A stretch of 5,640 nucleotides of DNA from an uncultured Bacteroidota bacterium (GTDB taxonomy: Bacteria > Bacteroidota > Bacteroidia > Chitinophagales > Chitinophagaceae): NCBI GenBank assembly GCA_903881265.1, contig CAIRSV010000015.1, positions 1 to 5,640 of the forward strand, read 5' to 3'. How positions within the stretch are numbered: the stretch's first letter is position 1; each line of letters starts with the position of its first letter. Positions 1 through 5,640 of the stretch are shown here, piece by piece. The notes beneath the pieces are model-generated. The model was not told the origin of the DNA, did not search any database, and worked only from the letters and a program-made list of their open reading frames with translations. The translations under genes and the position numbers were made by a program.

Positions 1-385
1 AGTTGCCTGGGCTTACTATTTCTACAATTAAATCTGGGGCACAAATACAACCGCGCTCATCAATTTTTTTTGCATCGCAAATAACACATAAATCAGGTTG
101 TACCACTGTATAAACCTCTTGGTCTTCTTTTGATTTTTTTTTGTCAAGAAGTCTGACATCAAAGGGCGCATCAAAAAATTGGCAAGAATTTTTTTTAAAG
201 AAGTTATACATTTCGCCTTGGATGGTTCTAGAAACTGCCTGATGATTAGTACCTGGTGCGGGGCTCATTTTTTGTATCCAACCACGAATCAACTCAACTC
301 TTTCTTGAAAATGCCAAGTCAGATAATCAGCATACGAATATCGTTTGGTTAAATCTAACTGACTTAATTTAGTAATGGGTTTCAC
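1..385 (-). CDS. Uma2 family endonuclease (partial, C-terminus beyond window)
   Basis: The minus strand reads open from a GTG at 385 to the window edge, giving 128 residues. The protein begins VKPITKLSQLDLTKRYSYAD and carries the typical Uma2 (DUF820, PF05685) order: an N-terminal 'Y-ADYLTW...ERVELIRG' segment, 'MSPAPGTNHQ' (40-49), 'QPDLCVICD' (96-104), 'DERGC' (109-113) and 'APDLIVEIVSP' (116-126). D98 and E122 match the acidic residues of the PD-(D/E)xK nuclease-like fold. The family usually runs to about 190 residues, so the last third, including the remaining active-site part, is missing here. No ATG precedes MSP (M40), and an in-frame stop lies at 416-418, so GTG at 385 is the best start. 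A perfect TAnnTTTG box sits 4 bases upstream. The gene follows ftsY after 59 bases. Uma2 proteins are restriction-enzyme-like nucleases, but their cellular role is poorly defined. Family assignment is firm and substrate is unknown. Confidence 0.85.
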   Translation of the reverse strand, partial: MKPITKLSQLDLTKRYSYADYLTWHFQERVELIRGWIQKMSPAPGTNHQAVSRTIQGEMYNFFKKNSCQFFDAPFDVRLLDKKKSKEDQEVYTVVQPDLCVICDAKKIDERGCICAPDLIVEIVSPGN

Positions 386-389
386 GTCG

Positions 390-397
390 CAAAGATA
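390..397 (-). promoter_or_regulatory. Bacteroidota -7 box (TATCTTTG) before the Uma2 gene
   Basis: On the minus strand this reads TATCTTTG, an exact match to the TAnnTTTG -7 element used by the Bacteroidota primary sigma factor. It ends 4 bases before the GTG at 385, so transcription would begin at or very near the start codon. No good TTG/TTTG -33 element is visible about 20 bases upstream (ACTT occupies that place). The box may give the nuclease its own near-leaderless transcript, in addition to any read-through from ftsY. Confidence 0.45.
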
Positions 398-444
398 GTT
401 TACAAAGAGTAAGCGTTAAGTAGAAATTCTGTTCGTCTGAATAC

Positions 445-1419
445 TTAATTTTTCAACGAAAAAAGGCTGTCCACAAATTCGTATTTGTTGAATACCTGCA
501 AGTCCTGCATTTTTTCACCTACACCTATATACTTCACAGGAATTTTAAATTGATGCGCAATCGCTAATACCACGCCACCTTTGGCCGTGCCATCGAGTTT
601 GGTAATAGCCAATGAGGTAACATCGGTAGTCTGCATAAATTGTTTTGCTTGCTCCAATGCATTTTGTCCGGTGCTGCCATCGAGTACGAGTAACACTTCA
701 TGCGGTGCATCCGGAATCACCTTTTGAATCACACGTTTGATTTTATTCAGTTCATCCATCAAATGTGCTTTATTATGCAAACGACCTGCAGTGTCGATAA
801 TGATCACATCGCTTCCTTTAGCCACACCGCTATTGACAGTGTCGAAGGCTACCGAGGCGGGGTCGCTTCCTTGTTCTTTTTTTACAATGGGTACACCCAC
901 ACGTTCGCTCCAGATCGTTAACTGATTGACAGCGGCTGCTCTAAATGTATCGGCGGCACCTAATAAAACTTCCTTGCCACTGCGTTTAAAATTATAGGCG
1001 AGCTTGCCAATTGTGGTTGTTTTTCCAACGCCATTGACGCCTACGACTAATATGACATATGGTTTTTTTGCAGGCAAATCAAAGTTCTGATATTCCTGCG
1101 AAGGAGCATCGGCCAATAAGTTTGCCATCTCTTCTTGAAGAATACGATTGAGTTCGGATGTACCAAGATATTTATCCTTTGCAACACGGTCTTCGATACG
1201 TTTGATGATTTCGATCGTGGTGGCCACACCTACGTCGGCCATGATGAGTGCGTCTTCGACAGAATCTAAGACATCGGCATCGACTGTTGATTTGCCGGCA
1301 ACGGCTTTGGTGATTTTAGAAAAGAAATTTTCTTTCGTTTTCTCAAGACCCTTATCCAAGGTTTCCTTGGCTACTTCTTGTTCCTTATTACGTTTAAATA
1401 ACTTATCGAATAACCCCAT
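445..1419 (-). CDS. ftsY: Signal recognition particle receptor FtsY
   Basis: This 324-residue protein is the SRP receptor GTPase. It docks the SRP-ribosome-nascent chain complex at the inner membrane and, with Ffh, hydrolyses GTP to hand the chain to SecYEG. A short N-terminal stretch (MGLFDKLFKRNKEQ) is amphipathic and suits membrane contact; the long acidic A domain of the E. coli protein is absent, as is usual in Bacteroidota. The helical N domain covers about 25-105. The G domain shows the P-loop GVNGVGKTT (127-135), DTFRAAA (157-163), DTAGR (209-213), TKLDGTAKGG (273-282) and the closing 'KYIGVGEKMQDLQVF' segment (296-310), the FtsY/Ffh hallmark. Length and motifs indicate an intact gene. 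ATG at 1419 is supported by the conserved MGLFDK start and by a promoter 27 bases upstream. A Uma2 gene follows in the same direction. Confidence 0.97.
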   Translation of the reverse strand: MGLFDKLFKRNKEQEVAKETLDKGLEKTKENFFSKITKAVAGKSTVDADVLDSVEDALIMADVGVATTIEIIKRIEDRVAKDKYLGTSELNRILQEEMANLLADAPSQEYQNFDLPAKKPYVILVVGVNGVGKTTTIGKLAYNFKRSGKEVLLGAADTFRAAAVNQLTIWSERVGVPIVKKEQGSDPASVAFDTVNSGVAKGSDVIIIDTAGRLHNKAHLMDELNKIKRVIQKVIPDAPHEVLLVLDGSTGQNALEQAKQFMQTTDVTSLAITKLDGTAKGGVVLAIAHQFKIPVKYIGVGEKMQDLQVFNKYEFVDSLFSLKN

Positions 1420-1445
1420 GTGTTTGTGAAAATACTGATTGGTTG

Positions 1446-1478
1446 CAAATATATGTATTTGTACTGTGTTTAGGCAAG
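1446..1478 (-). promoter_or_regulatory. ftsY promoter (Bacteroidota -33/-7 type)
   Basis: On the minus strand a CTTG (1475-1478) is followed, after 21 bases counted from its TTG, by TATATTTG (1446-1453), an exact TAnnTTTG. Element sequences and spacing suit the Bacteroidota primary sigma factor (TTG about 19-21 bases before TAnnTTTG). The implied transcript starts about 20 bases before the ATG at 1419. It indicates that ftsY is transcribed independently of the upstream ACMSD gene. Confidence 0.6.
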
Positions 1479-1621
1479 ATAAAAATTAGGTAAAAGGATG
1501 GCTGTTGTTAGGCTCGCAGGCTATACACGTTTATTGTTGGCGTTCATTAATTCAACTCAAAAAGTCAATTCATAGCGCTAGAATGGATGTGTTGTAAACG
1601 ATAGAAAGCCTCATAATTCGG

Positions 1622-2638
1622 CTATTTCATACCTAACCAAGCCAATGCATTACTAACAAGCAACTTCTCCTCGATTTCTTTTCCCAAGTGCAGACTTTCG
1701 ATCAATTCGCCTGGTCGTTGTTCGCCTAGCGGAAAGGGATAATCACTGCCGCAACAAATCTTGTCTGACCCGATTGTTTTATGCAATAAATGAAAGGCAT
1801 CTTCATCGTGGACTAGACTATCGACCCAAAACCTACCTAAATAATCGCGTGGATTTACTGGGTTGTCCATTGCGCATAAATCAGGTCTTACCTTGAAGCC
1901 ATGTTCAACGCGACCAACAGTAGCCGGAAACGAACCGCCGCCATGCGCGAAGGCGATACGCAGTGTTGGGTATCGTTCCATCACACCACCAAAAATTAAA
2001 CTGCAAATGGCTCTTGACGTTTCGGCAGGCATGCCTACTAGCCAAGGCAACCAATATTTCATCATCTCAGCTTCGCCCATCATTTCCCAAGGGTGAACGA
2101 AGATGCTGCAATCGAGTTCCTGTGCAGCTTCCCAGAATGGGTCAAACTTTTTATCGCTTAAATTTAGTTGATTAATATTAGACCCGATTTCGATGCCTGG
2201 CATGTTGAGCTCCTTAACGATACGTTCCATTTCGCGGATAGCAAGATCAACATCTTGCAACGGCACAGTACCTAAACCGATAAATTTTTCGGGATAGAGA
2301 TTGACGCAACCTGCAATATGGTCGTTGAAGAATCGAGAGGTCTCAAGTCCGTGTGCGGGTTTAGCCCAATAATTAAAAAGGACAGGGATGGTCGAAAGTA
2401 CTTGTATCGAAACATCGGTGCTGTCCATTTCAATGATACGGTCTTTCGGTTCCCAACAATTGCTTTCTATTTCTCTAAAAAACTTATCACCTTTCATCAT
2501 CTTGGCGCAACAAGGCTTATGATGCTCGAGATGAATGAATTCTCCGTAACCGAATTTTTCAAACCAGTTCGGAATTTTTTCAGGCATGATATGCGTGTGG
2601 ATGTCTATTTTATGAGGGAGGCTTAAGGCGTAAGGCAT
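1622..2638 (-). CDS. 2-amino-3-carboxymuconate-6-semialdehyde decarboxylase (ACMSD), amidohydrolase family
   Basis: The protein closely follows ACMSD, the zinc enzyme that decarboxylates 2-amino-3-carboxymuconate semialdehyde in the kynurenine route of tryptophan breakdown, drawing flux away from quinolinate. Counting from an upstream in-frame ATG at 2665 (347 residues), the metal ligands are H23 and H25 (IDIHTH), H191 (FVHPWE) and D308 (GSDYP); H241 (AHGGG) is the catalytic histidine position. R64 and R252 align with the substrate-binding arginines (R51 and R239 by my recollection of the Pseudomonas enzyme). Signature blocks CWEPKDRI, KYWLPWLVGMPAET, RPDLC and DYPFPLGEQ are intact. Orthologues start at MKIDIH; here that methionine is absent, the codon before the lysine is CAT, and the nearest ATG is at 2638, inside a heptamer array. 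I chose 2638, giving 338 residues; 2665 is possible. ftsY follows after 202 bases. A related family decarboxylase is possible but less likely. Confidence 0.9.
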   Translation of the reverse strand: MPYALSLPHKIDIHTHIMPEKIPNWFEKFGYGEFIHLEHHKPCCAKMMKGDKFFREIESNCWEPKDRIIEMDSTDVSIQVLSTIPVLFNYWAKPAHGLETSRFFNDHIAGCVNLYPEKFIGLGTVPLQDVDLAIREMERIVKELNMPGIEIGSNINQLNLSDKKFDPFWEAAQELDCSIFVHPWEMMGEAEMMKYWLPWLVGMPAETSRAICSLIFGGVMERYPTLRIAFAHGGGSFPATVGRVEHGFKVRPDLCAMDNPVNPRDYLGRFWVDSLVHDEDAFHLLHKTIGSDKICCGSDYPFPLGEQRPGELIESLHLGKEIEEKLLVSNALAWLGMK

Positions 2639-2677
2639 AAGTGTGAGGCGTAAGTCATAAGGCATAAGGCGTGAGTA
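2623..2677. repeat. Left heptamer array (GCRTAAG on the plus strand)
   Basis: Eight consecutive units of seven bases (one of six) read on the plus strand TTAAGGC, GTAAGGC, ATAAGT, GTGAGGC, GTAAGTC, ATAAGGC, ATAAGGC, GTGAGTA. On the minus strand the unit is CTTAYGC. The array encodes the N-terminal extension of the ACMSD reading frame (MPYDLRLTL followed by MPYALSL), and both candidate ATGs fall in 'TTATGCC' units. It is inverted relative to the array at 3088-3122. Confidence 0.85.
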
Positions 2678-2711
2678 ATATCTTAGAAAGCCAATGCCGT
2701 ATTTCGGTTAG

Positions 2712-3055
2712 TTATGTAGTTTTAATCTTTAATGATTTTATAAGTCTACGAATTATTTTTGAAATCTCGTCTGCTTGATTCAAAAGTATTAATTTATTTT
2801 CTTGTTGGATGTAATTTTATTTTTCTGCCAAATGATGCATAGAATTGACTTCATTGCAGGAAGCTATGGATATAAACAGGAAGCGCGCAACATCAGCATC
2901 CGAGCTTCTGTCAAACTCTTCCGCAATATTATTTGAAATGGAAACCGCAGCACGACAGAATGGTCTTTTGAAGTCTCAAAAGCGGTATACATTTCAACTG
3001 CGAAATCCTGTGCTTTTTGCCATGCTATGATATCCTCAAATTTCTGAATGGCCAT
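2712..3055 (-). pseudogene. Broken four-helix-bundle protein (S23/IVS-type family)
   Basis: From ATG at 3055 the protein begins MAIQKFEDIIAWQKAQDFAV, the typical 'KFEDL-WQKA' opening of the four-helix-bundle (TIGR02436, 23S rRNA IVS/S23-like) family. At about 2960 the frame is lost; a second frame continues with QFCRAAVSISNNIAEEFDRS and on to 'SIASCNEVNSMHHLAEK', the family core. A TAA at 2817-2819 interrupts this frame, after which it resumes as NYIQQENKLILLNQADEISK and ends at 2712. TTA to TAA would explain the stop by one change. Reading CA-TTC as CAR-TTC restores the family's DQ(F/I)CRAAVS, so the net loss is one base modulo three; the segment before it is also about eight residues shorter than in relatives I recall, so a deletion near 25 bases is possible. 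The family's biochemical role is unknown. The cassette ends flank the gene symmetrically. Confidence 0.82.
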
Positions 3056-3087
3056 TCGACTTGTTTTATAATTTTATTTCATATATT

Positions 3088-3122
3088 GTCTTATACCTTA
3101 CGTCTTATCCCTTATTCCTTAC
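3088..3122. repeat. Right heptamer array (CTTAYNC on the plus strand)
   Basis: Five exact-length units read on the minus strand, from right to left, GTAAGGA, ATAAGGG, ATAAGAC, GTAAGGT and ATAAGAC. The order of RTAAG variants (G, A, A, G, A) nearly matches the left array (G, A, G, A-run order GTAAG, ATAAG, GTGAG, GTAAG, ATAAG). The array lies between the stop codon of the radical SAM gene (3125-3127) and the start of the broken four-helix-bundle gene, and is inverted relative to 2623-2677. Confidence 0.8.
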
Positions 3123-3124
3123 CC

Positions 3125-4423
3125 CTAATGCGCAAACTCCTCGTCGTAATTCCCTTTGATACGTTCGATTGGGGGATTGAAATAACCGAATTTAACATGT
3201 GGAAATTCTTCCTTGACAATTTTCATCATCTGATGTACACCATAGCATTCGCCCGTGTCAGTCACACCAATATTACCCAGATACCAATCAGGGTCGATAT
3301 TGAAATTGCGCCATTGGATAAGATTCAGTTTCGTGTACTCGATGGCTTTCAATAACGCTTCTACCTCTTCGACATTGTCGGTCATACCCGGAAATACAAA
3401 GTAATTGATTGAGGCCCAACCACCATTATCTGTGACCACTTTCAACGATTCTATAATATCCTCGAGTTTGTAATTATTGGGCCGATAGTAAGGGGTATAA
3501 ATTTCGTTGCGGAATGAATTCAAGCTCACGCGGATACTATTGAGACCTGCATCCATCAATTCTTTAACAGCCTTTGGGTCGCTGCCGTTTGTGTTGATAT
3601 TGATACTTCCTTTTTGTGTATGCTTACGAATTTCAAGAATACTTTCCTTGATGGTTGGCCACATTAATAATGGTTCGCCTTCACATCCTTGTCCCCAGCT
3701 GATGATAGGATAGGGAGCTGTTTCGAGATGAGGTACGGTATATTCTACAATTTCTTGCGCCGTGGGTCTGAAGGTCAATCGGTCGTGTGACGAAACGATG
3801 GTTTCTTCTTCGGGTTGAAACGAAATACAACCGAGGCAGTTTGCATTACAGGCAGGTGAAGATGGAATTGGGCATTCCCATCGGCCAATGAAAAAATTGC
3901 GCGCGGCTGGACAGTGATAGGTGTTGCAGCAGGTATCAGCAAGATGCTTTACCAGTCGATTGGTTGGATAGGCCGCTGTAAACTTCGCTACCCCATCTTT
4001 AATCAGGTTATCGTCGTAACCACTTTTTTCCTGACGAATATCTTTTTCGATTCGGATAGCGGTGACATAAAATTGATCATCGAACCAAGCGGCGGCGGTA
4101 TAGCAAAACAATGGCAAGGTGGGTGCATCGTCTGCTGTTTCGTATGGTGCTAAATACAAGCCAGTATAGGCAGGAGGCACAAAGGCCGCCACAGCCCAAC
4201 CTTTTTCGCATAAGCGCATTTCACCACTAGCCACATCAATACCAATGCCTCTGCGGCCGGGAAGCTCGTATAAGTTGCCACCGTCGGGCAAAGGAATCCA
4301 ATCTTCCGTATCAACCAGCACAGCATCCCAACCAGTGCGGCCAAGTGCATACAGGCTAGTATCTTCAAAGATTTGACCCTTGCCATCAGAATAAAGGATA
4401 AACGGAGATTGTGTAAGTTGCAT
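3125..4423 (-). CDS. Radical SAM protein, subfamily not recognised
   Basis: This 432-residue protein carries CNANCLGC (192-199), the CxxxCxxC motif that holds the 4Fe-4S cluster of radical SAM enzymes. GQGCEGEPL (244-252) fits the 'GGEP' motif that contacts the SAM amino group; 'SININTNGS' (273-281) and 'LNSIRVSLNS' (294-303) fit later barrel strands. The core therefore spans roughly 185-400. The first 180 residues are an extra N-terminal region I do not recognise, and just before the core lies a cysteine-rich stretch (C165, C166, C171, C184) that might bind an additional metal or cluster. No signal peptide or membrane segment is seen, so it is probably cytoplasmic. ATG at 4423 is preceded by a promoter-like box and begins MQLTQSPFIL. 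The substrate cannot be inferred; ACMSD lies downstream on the same strand, beyond the heptamer cassette. Confidence 0.85.
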   Translation of the reverse strand: MQLTQSPFILYSDGKGQIFEDTSLYALGRTGWDAVLVDTEDWIPLPDGGNLYELPGRRGIGIDVASGEMRLCEKGWAVAAFVPPAYTGLYLAPYETADDAPTLPLFCYTAAAWFDDQFYVTAIRIEKDIRQEKSGYDDNLIKDGVAKFTAAYPTNRLVKHLADTCCNTYHCPAARNFFIGRWECPIPSSPACNANCLGCISFQPEEETIVSSHDRLTFRPTAQEIVEYTVPHLETAPYPIISWGQGCEGEPLLMWPTIKESILEIRKHTQKGSININTNGSDPKAVKELMDAGLNSIRVSLNSFRNEIYTPYYRPNNYKLEDIIESLKVVTDNGGWASINYFVFPGMTDNVEEVEALLKAIEYTKLNLIQWRNFNIDPDWYLGNIGVTDTGECYGVHQMMKIVKEEFPHVKFGYFNPPIERIKGNYDEEFAH

Positions 4424-4442
4424 AGAACGGATATTGAAGTTG

Positions 4443-4474
4443 CAAAGATGACGAAAAAGAAGAGGAATGGGAAA
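4443..4474 (-). promoter_or_regulatory. Possible promoter of the radical SAM gene
   Basis: On the minus strand CATCTTTG (4443-4450) differs from the TAnnTTTG -7 consensus at one position, and TTTC (4471-4474), one change from TTTG, lies 20 bases upstream. The box ends 19 bases before the ATG at 4423, a spacing similar to that at ftsY. Each element is imperfect, so this is a tentative call. Confidence 0.35.
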
Positions 4475-4575
4475 TCGAAGTTTAGTAACGGCTTCATTTC
4501 TTATTTTCTAGATCAATGAAGCAGACAAATAAATAGATCACTTCTGCATCACGATTTTTTTAAGCAACGACTTTT

Positions 4576-4591
4576 TTGTTTACATAAACAA
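4576..4591. promoter_or_regulatory. Operator-like palindrome TTGTTTA-CA-TAAACAA
   Basis: Two perfect 7-base inverted arms flank a CA spacer. It lies 153 bases upstream of the radical SAM start, between that gene's putative promoter and the terminator of the upstream gene. The symmetry could suit a dimeric regulator, but AT-rich palindromes of this size also arise by chance and no second copy was seen in the window. Confidence 0.25.
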
Positions 4592-4625
4592 TATCGATCT
4601 GCTAGCGTATGCATGTTGATTGGCC

Positions 4626-4673
4626 TGCAAAAGAAAAACCCACTTATCATCGCTGAAGGTGATAAGTGGGTTT
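4626..4673 (-). terminator. Intrinsic terminator after the Omp28-like gene
   Basis: A perfect 14-base inverted repeat, AAACCCACTTATCA at 4636-4649 and TGATAAGTGGGTTT at 4660-4673, encloses a 10-base loop. On the minus strand it is followed by TTCTTTT, continuing the T-rich end of the stem (GGGTTTTTCTTTT). It starts 18 bases after the stop codon at 4691, and separates transcription of the secreted protein from the radical SAM gene. Confidence 0.85.
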
Positions 4674-4690
4674 CTAAAAAAAAATTAGAC

Positions 4691-5640
4691 TTAGTTCTTT
4701 GTCAATTGCAATGCATAGGTTTTGTTACCTATGATGGCTGTGACGATATAATTTCCGCTAGCCATACCTTTCAATGACACCGGAATTGAGTTGCTACCGC
4801 TTACGAGAGACGCATGTTGTTGCATGATTGTTTTTCCATTCATGTCACAGATATTGATCAATGCATCTGCTTGTTCGTTCAAGTTAATCAACAAGGTTGT
4901 CATATCGTTACTTGGATTTGGATATAATGAAATAACATTTGGTGTTGATGCGACTTGATTTGTACCAACGACAAATCCGTTTTGCACAGCCTTATCGATG
5001 GTGCTTGATGATGCATTTTCAATTTTTCCATCAGGGGCTATAATCATACCTATGATATGCATTTTGTTTTTATTCCAAGTCGAAATATTGAACGAGAAGT
5101 TGTGGATATAACTGCTTCCTGACACTACCGATGATGGATAGGCATTTGGTATACCGAAAAAATTAGGCGCTATAGCACGGGCTACGTGGTCGTAAGTCAT
5201 TTGCGCAGCAGGTACTGATGAAGGTAATAATTCAAAACCTCCCATCACGCCATTAGCGCCGCCAGCATAGGCATTTGCTTGATTGTAACCCGAGGTTGTG
5301 CCTTTGACACTGTCTTCGATTAACACACATAGCACACTGTAATTGCCACTTGCATTGGCTTTGAAGGTAGTGGTCAATGATACATCAAGTTGACCGTTAC
5401 TTGCGTTGTAGTTGGCGCCATTCAGAATTTTAGCGACCGGTGTTAGGATAACACGAGTTAAGAAATCTGCCTCGAAATTTGAAGGATCAATTTTAGGTAA
5501 TCGGTCGGTTAATCCGCTTGGGTAACCAGAGATTTTTGTTCCTATGCCTGAATCATATGCAGGAACTGTCATTGGGTCACCATTATGGACAGCGATGCCT
5601 TGAAAGAATCCATTGTATTTGGCGTCCATATTTCGCAACG
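4691..5640 (-). CDS. Omp28-related secreted protein with T9SS sorting domain (partial, N-terminus beyond window)
   Basis: The frame is open to the right edge, giving 315 residues plus two extra bases; the TTG at 5636-5638 is an internal leucine codon, not the start. Residues about 11-200 match Omp28-related proteins: 'FFQGIAVHNGDPM', 'GYPSGLTDR', 'LIEDSVKGTTSGYNQANAY', 'YDHVARAI'. The family normally has an upstream thioredoxin-like region with a WCxxC motif, which would lie outside the window. Residues about 234-315 form a type IX secretion (Por) C-terminal sorting domain: 'ISLYPNPSND', 'INICDMNGKT', 'SGNYIVTAIIGNKTYALQL'. Such domains direct export across the outer membrane and are then usually cleaved. 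The protein is therefore probably surface-exposed or released; its substrate is unknown. A strong terminator closes the unit downstream. Confidence 0.88.
   Translation of the reverse strand, partial: LRNMDAKYNGFFQGIAVHNGDPMTVPAYDSGIGTKISGYPSGLTDRLPKIDPSNFEADFLTRVILTPVAKILNGANYNASNGQLDVSLTTTFKANASGNYSVLCVLIEDSVKGTTSGYNQANAYAGGANGVMGGFELLPSSVPAAQMTYDHVARAIAPNFFGIPNAYPSSVVSGSSYIHNFSFNISTWNKNKMHIIGMIIAPDGKIENASSSTIDKAVQNGFVVGTNQVASTPNVISLYPNPSNDMTTLLINLNEQADALINICDMNGKTIMQQHASLVSGSNSIPVSLKGMASGNYIVTAIIGNKTYALQLTKN

Larger units (their letters stand above)
2623..3122. mobile_element. Putative IVS-like cassette: inverted heptamer arrays around a four-helix-bundle gene
   Basis: Exactly 500 bases lie between the outer ends of two heptamer arrays in opposite orientation. 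The single gene inside belongs to the S23/IVS-type four-helix-bundle family, and leaves 32 bases to the right array and 34 to the left. Five units of each arm align in register at about 26 of 34 positions, so the ends form an imperfect inverted repeat and a possible RNA stem. 23S rRNA intervening sequences pair a terminal stem with the same protein family. I see no transposase, reverse transcriptase or target-site duplication, so mobility is an inference from layout. The right end reaches within 2 bases of the radical SAM stop codon and the left end supplies the ACMSD start. Confidence 0.45.

Noticed and set aside
1510..1522. Direct repeat AGGCT-cgc-AGGCT in the ftsY upstream gap
   Set aside because: A five-base repeat with one copy pair, expected by chance and not linked to any other signal.
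1605..1625. Small inverted repeat AGCC...GGCT at the ACMSD stop as a terminator
   Set aside because: Only about four base pairs, it overlaps the stop codon and has only a short T run, so it is too weak to call.
2318..2626. 102-codon plus-strand frame
   Set aside because: It is antisense to the well-conserved N-terminal half of ACMSD.
2623..2677. Short-unit repeats as a possible CRISPR array
   Set aside because: Units are 7 bases with no spacers, so it is a tandem repeat and not a CRISPR array.
2781..2788. Minus-strand TACTTTTG, an exact -7 box, about 100 bases upstream of ACMSD
   Set aside because: It lies within the broken gene's coding sequence (codons for an I-L-L stretch) and has no TTG at the -33 position, so chance is likely.
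3017..3355. 112-codon plus-strand frame
   Set aside because: It is antisense to the radical SAM C-terminus and the right heptamer array, with no recognisable protein signature.
4150..4497. 115-codon minus-strand frame overlapping the start of the radical SAM gene
   Set aside because: It overlaps a clearly conserved gene in another frame and shows no family motif. The hydrophobic start is produced by AT-rich upstream DNA.

Overview
The window looks like a chromosomal segment from a member of the Bacteroidota, perhaps Chitinophagales or a relative. The evidence is a type IX secretion (T9SS) C-terminal sorting domain on an Omp28-like protein, TAnnTTTG-type -7 promoter boxes just upstream of genes, no clear Shine-Dalgarno sequences, and moderate GC. 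Every gene I can support lies on the minus strand, so the genes are described from right to left.

Right to left: (1) 5640-4691, the C-terminal part of an Omp28-related secreted protein with a T9SS sorting domain, cut by the window edge and followed by a strong intrinsic terminator (4626-4673). (2) A 267-base gap (4424-4690) holding that terminator, an operator-like palindrome (4576-4591) and a near-consensus promoter. (3) 4423-3125, a radical SAM protein of unrecognised subfamily. (4) 3122-2623, a 500-base cassette bounded by two inverted arrays of a degenerate heptamer (CTTAYGC in one direction, GCRTAAG in the other), enclosing a broken S23/IVS-type four-helix-bundle gene. (5) 2638-1622, an ACMSD-type amidohydrolase (kynurenine pathway) whose only plausible start codons lie inside the left heptamer array. 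(6) A 202-base gap (1420-1621) with a good Bacteroidota promoter for ftsY and nothing else convincing. (7) 1419-445, ftsY, the signal recognition particle receptor. (8) 385-1, the N-terminal two thirds of a Uma2-family endonuclease with a GTG start, cut by the left window edge.

The most unusual part is the cassette at 2623-3122. The two heptamer arrays are inverted relative to each other, sit at similar distances (32 and 34 bases) from the ends of the enclosed gene, and could pair as a long stem in a minus-strand transcript. This resembles the 23S rRNA intervening sequences that carry the same protein family, but here it sits between two protein genes. It abuts the stop codon of the radical SAM gene and supplies the start codon of the ACMSD gene. 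The enclosed gene has one frameshift and one in-frame stop, so the copy looks dead or dependent on proteins made elsewhere.

The genes do not form one evident pathway: ftsY is housekeeping, ACMSD is catabolic, the Omp28-like protein is exported and Uma2 is an accessory nuclease. A functional link between the radical SAM protein and ACMSD is only suggested by adjacency.
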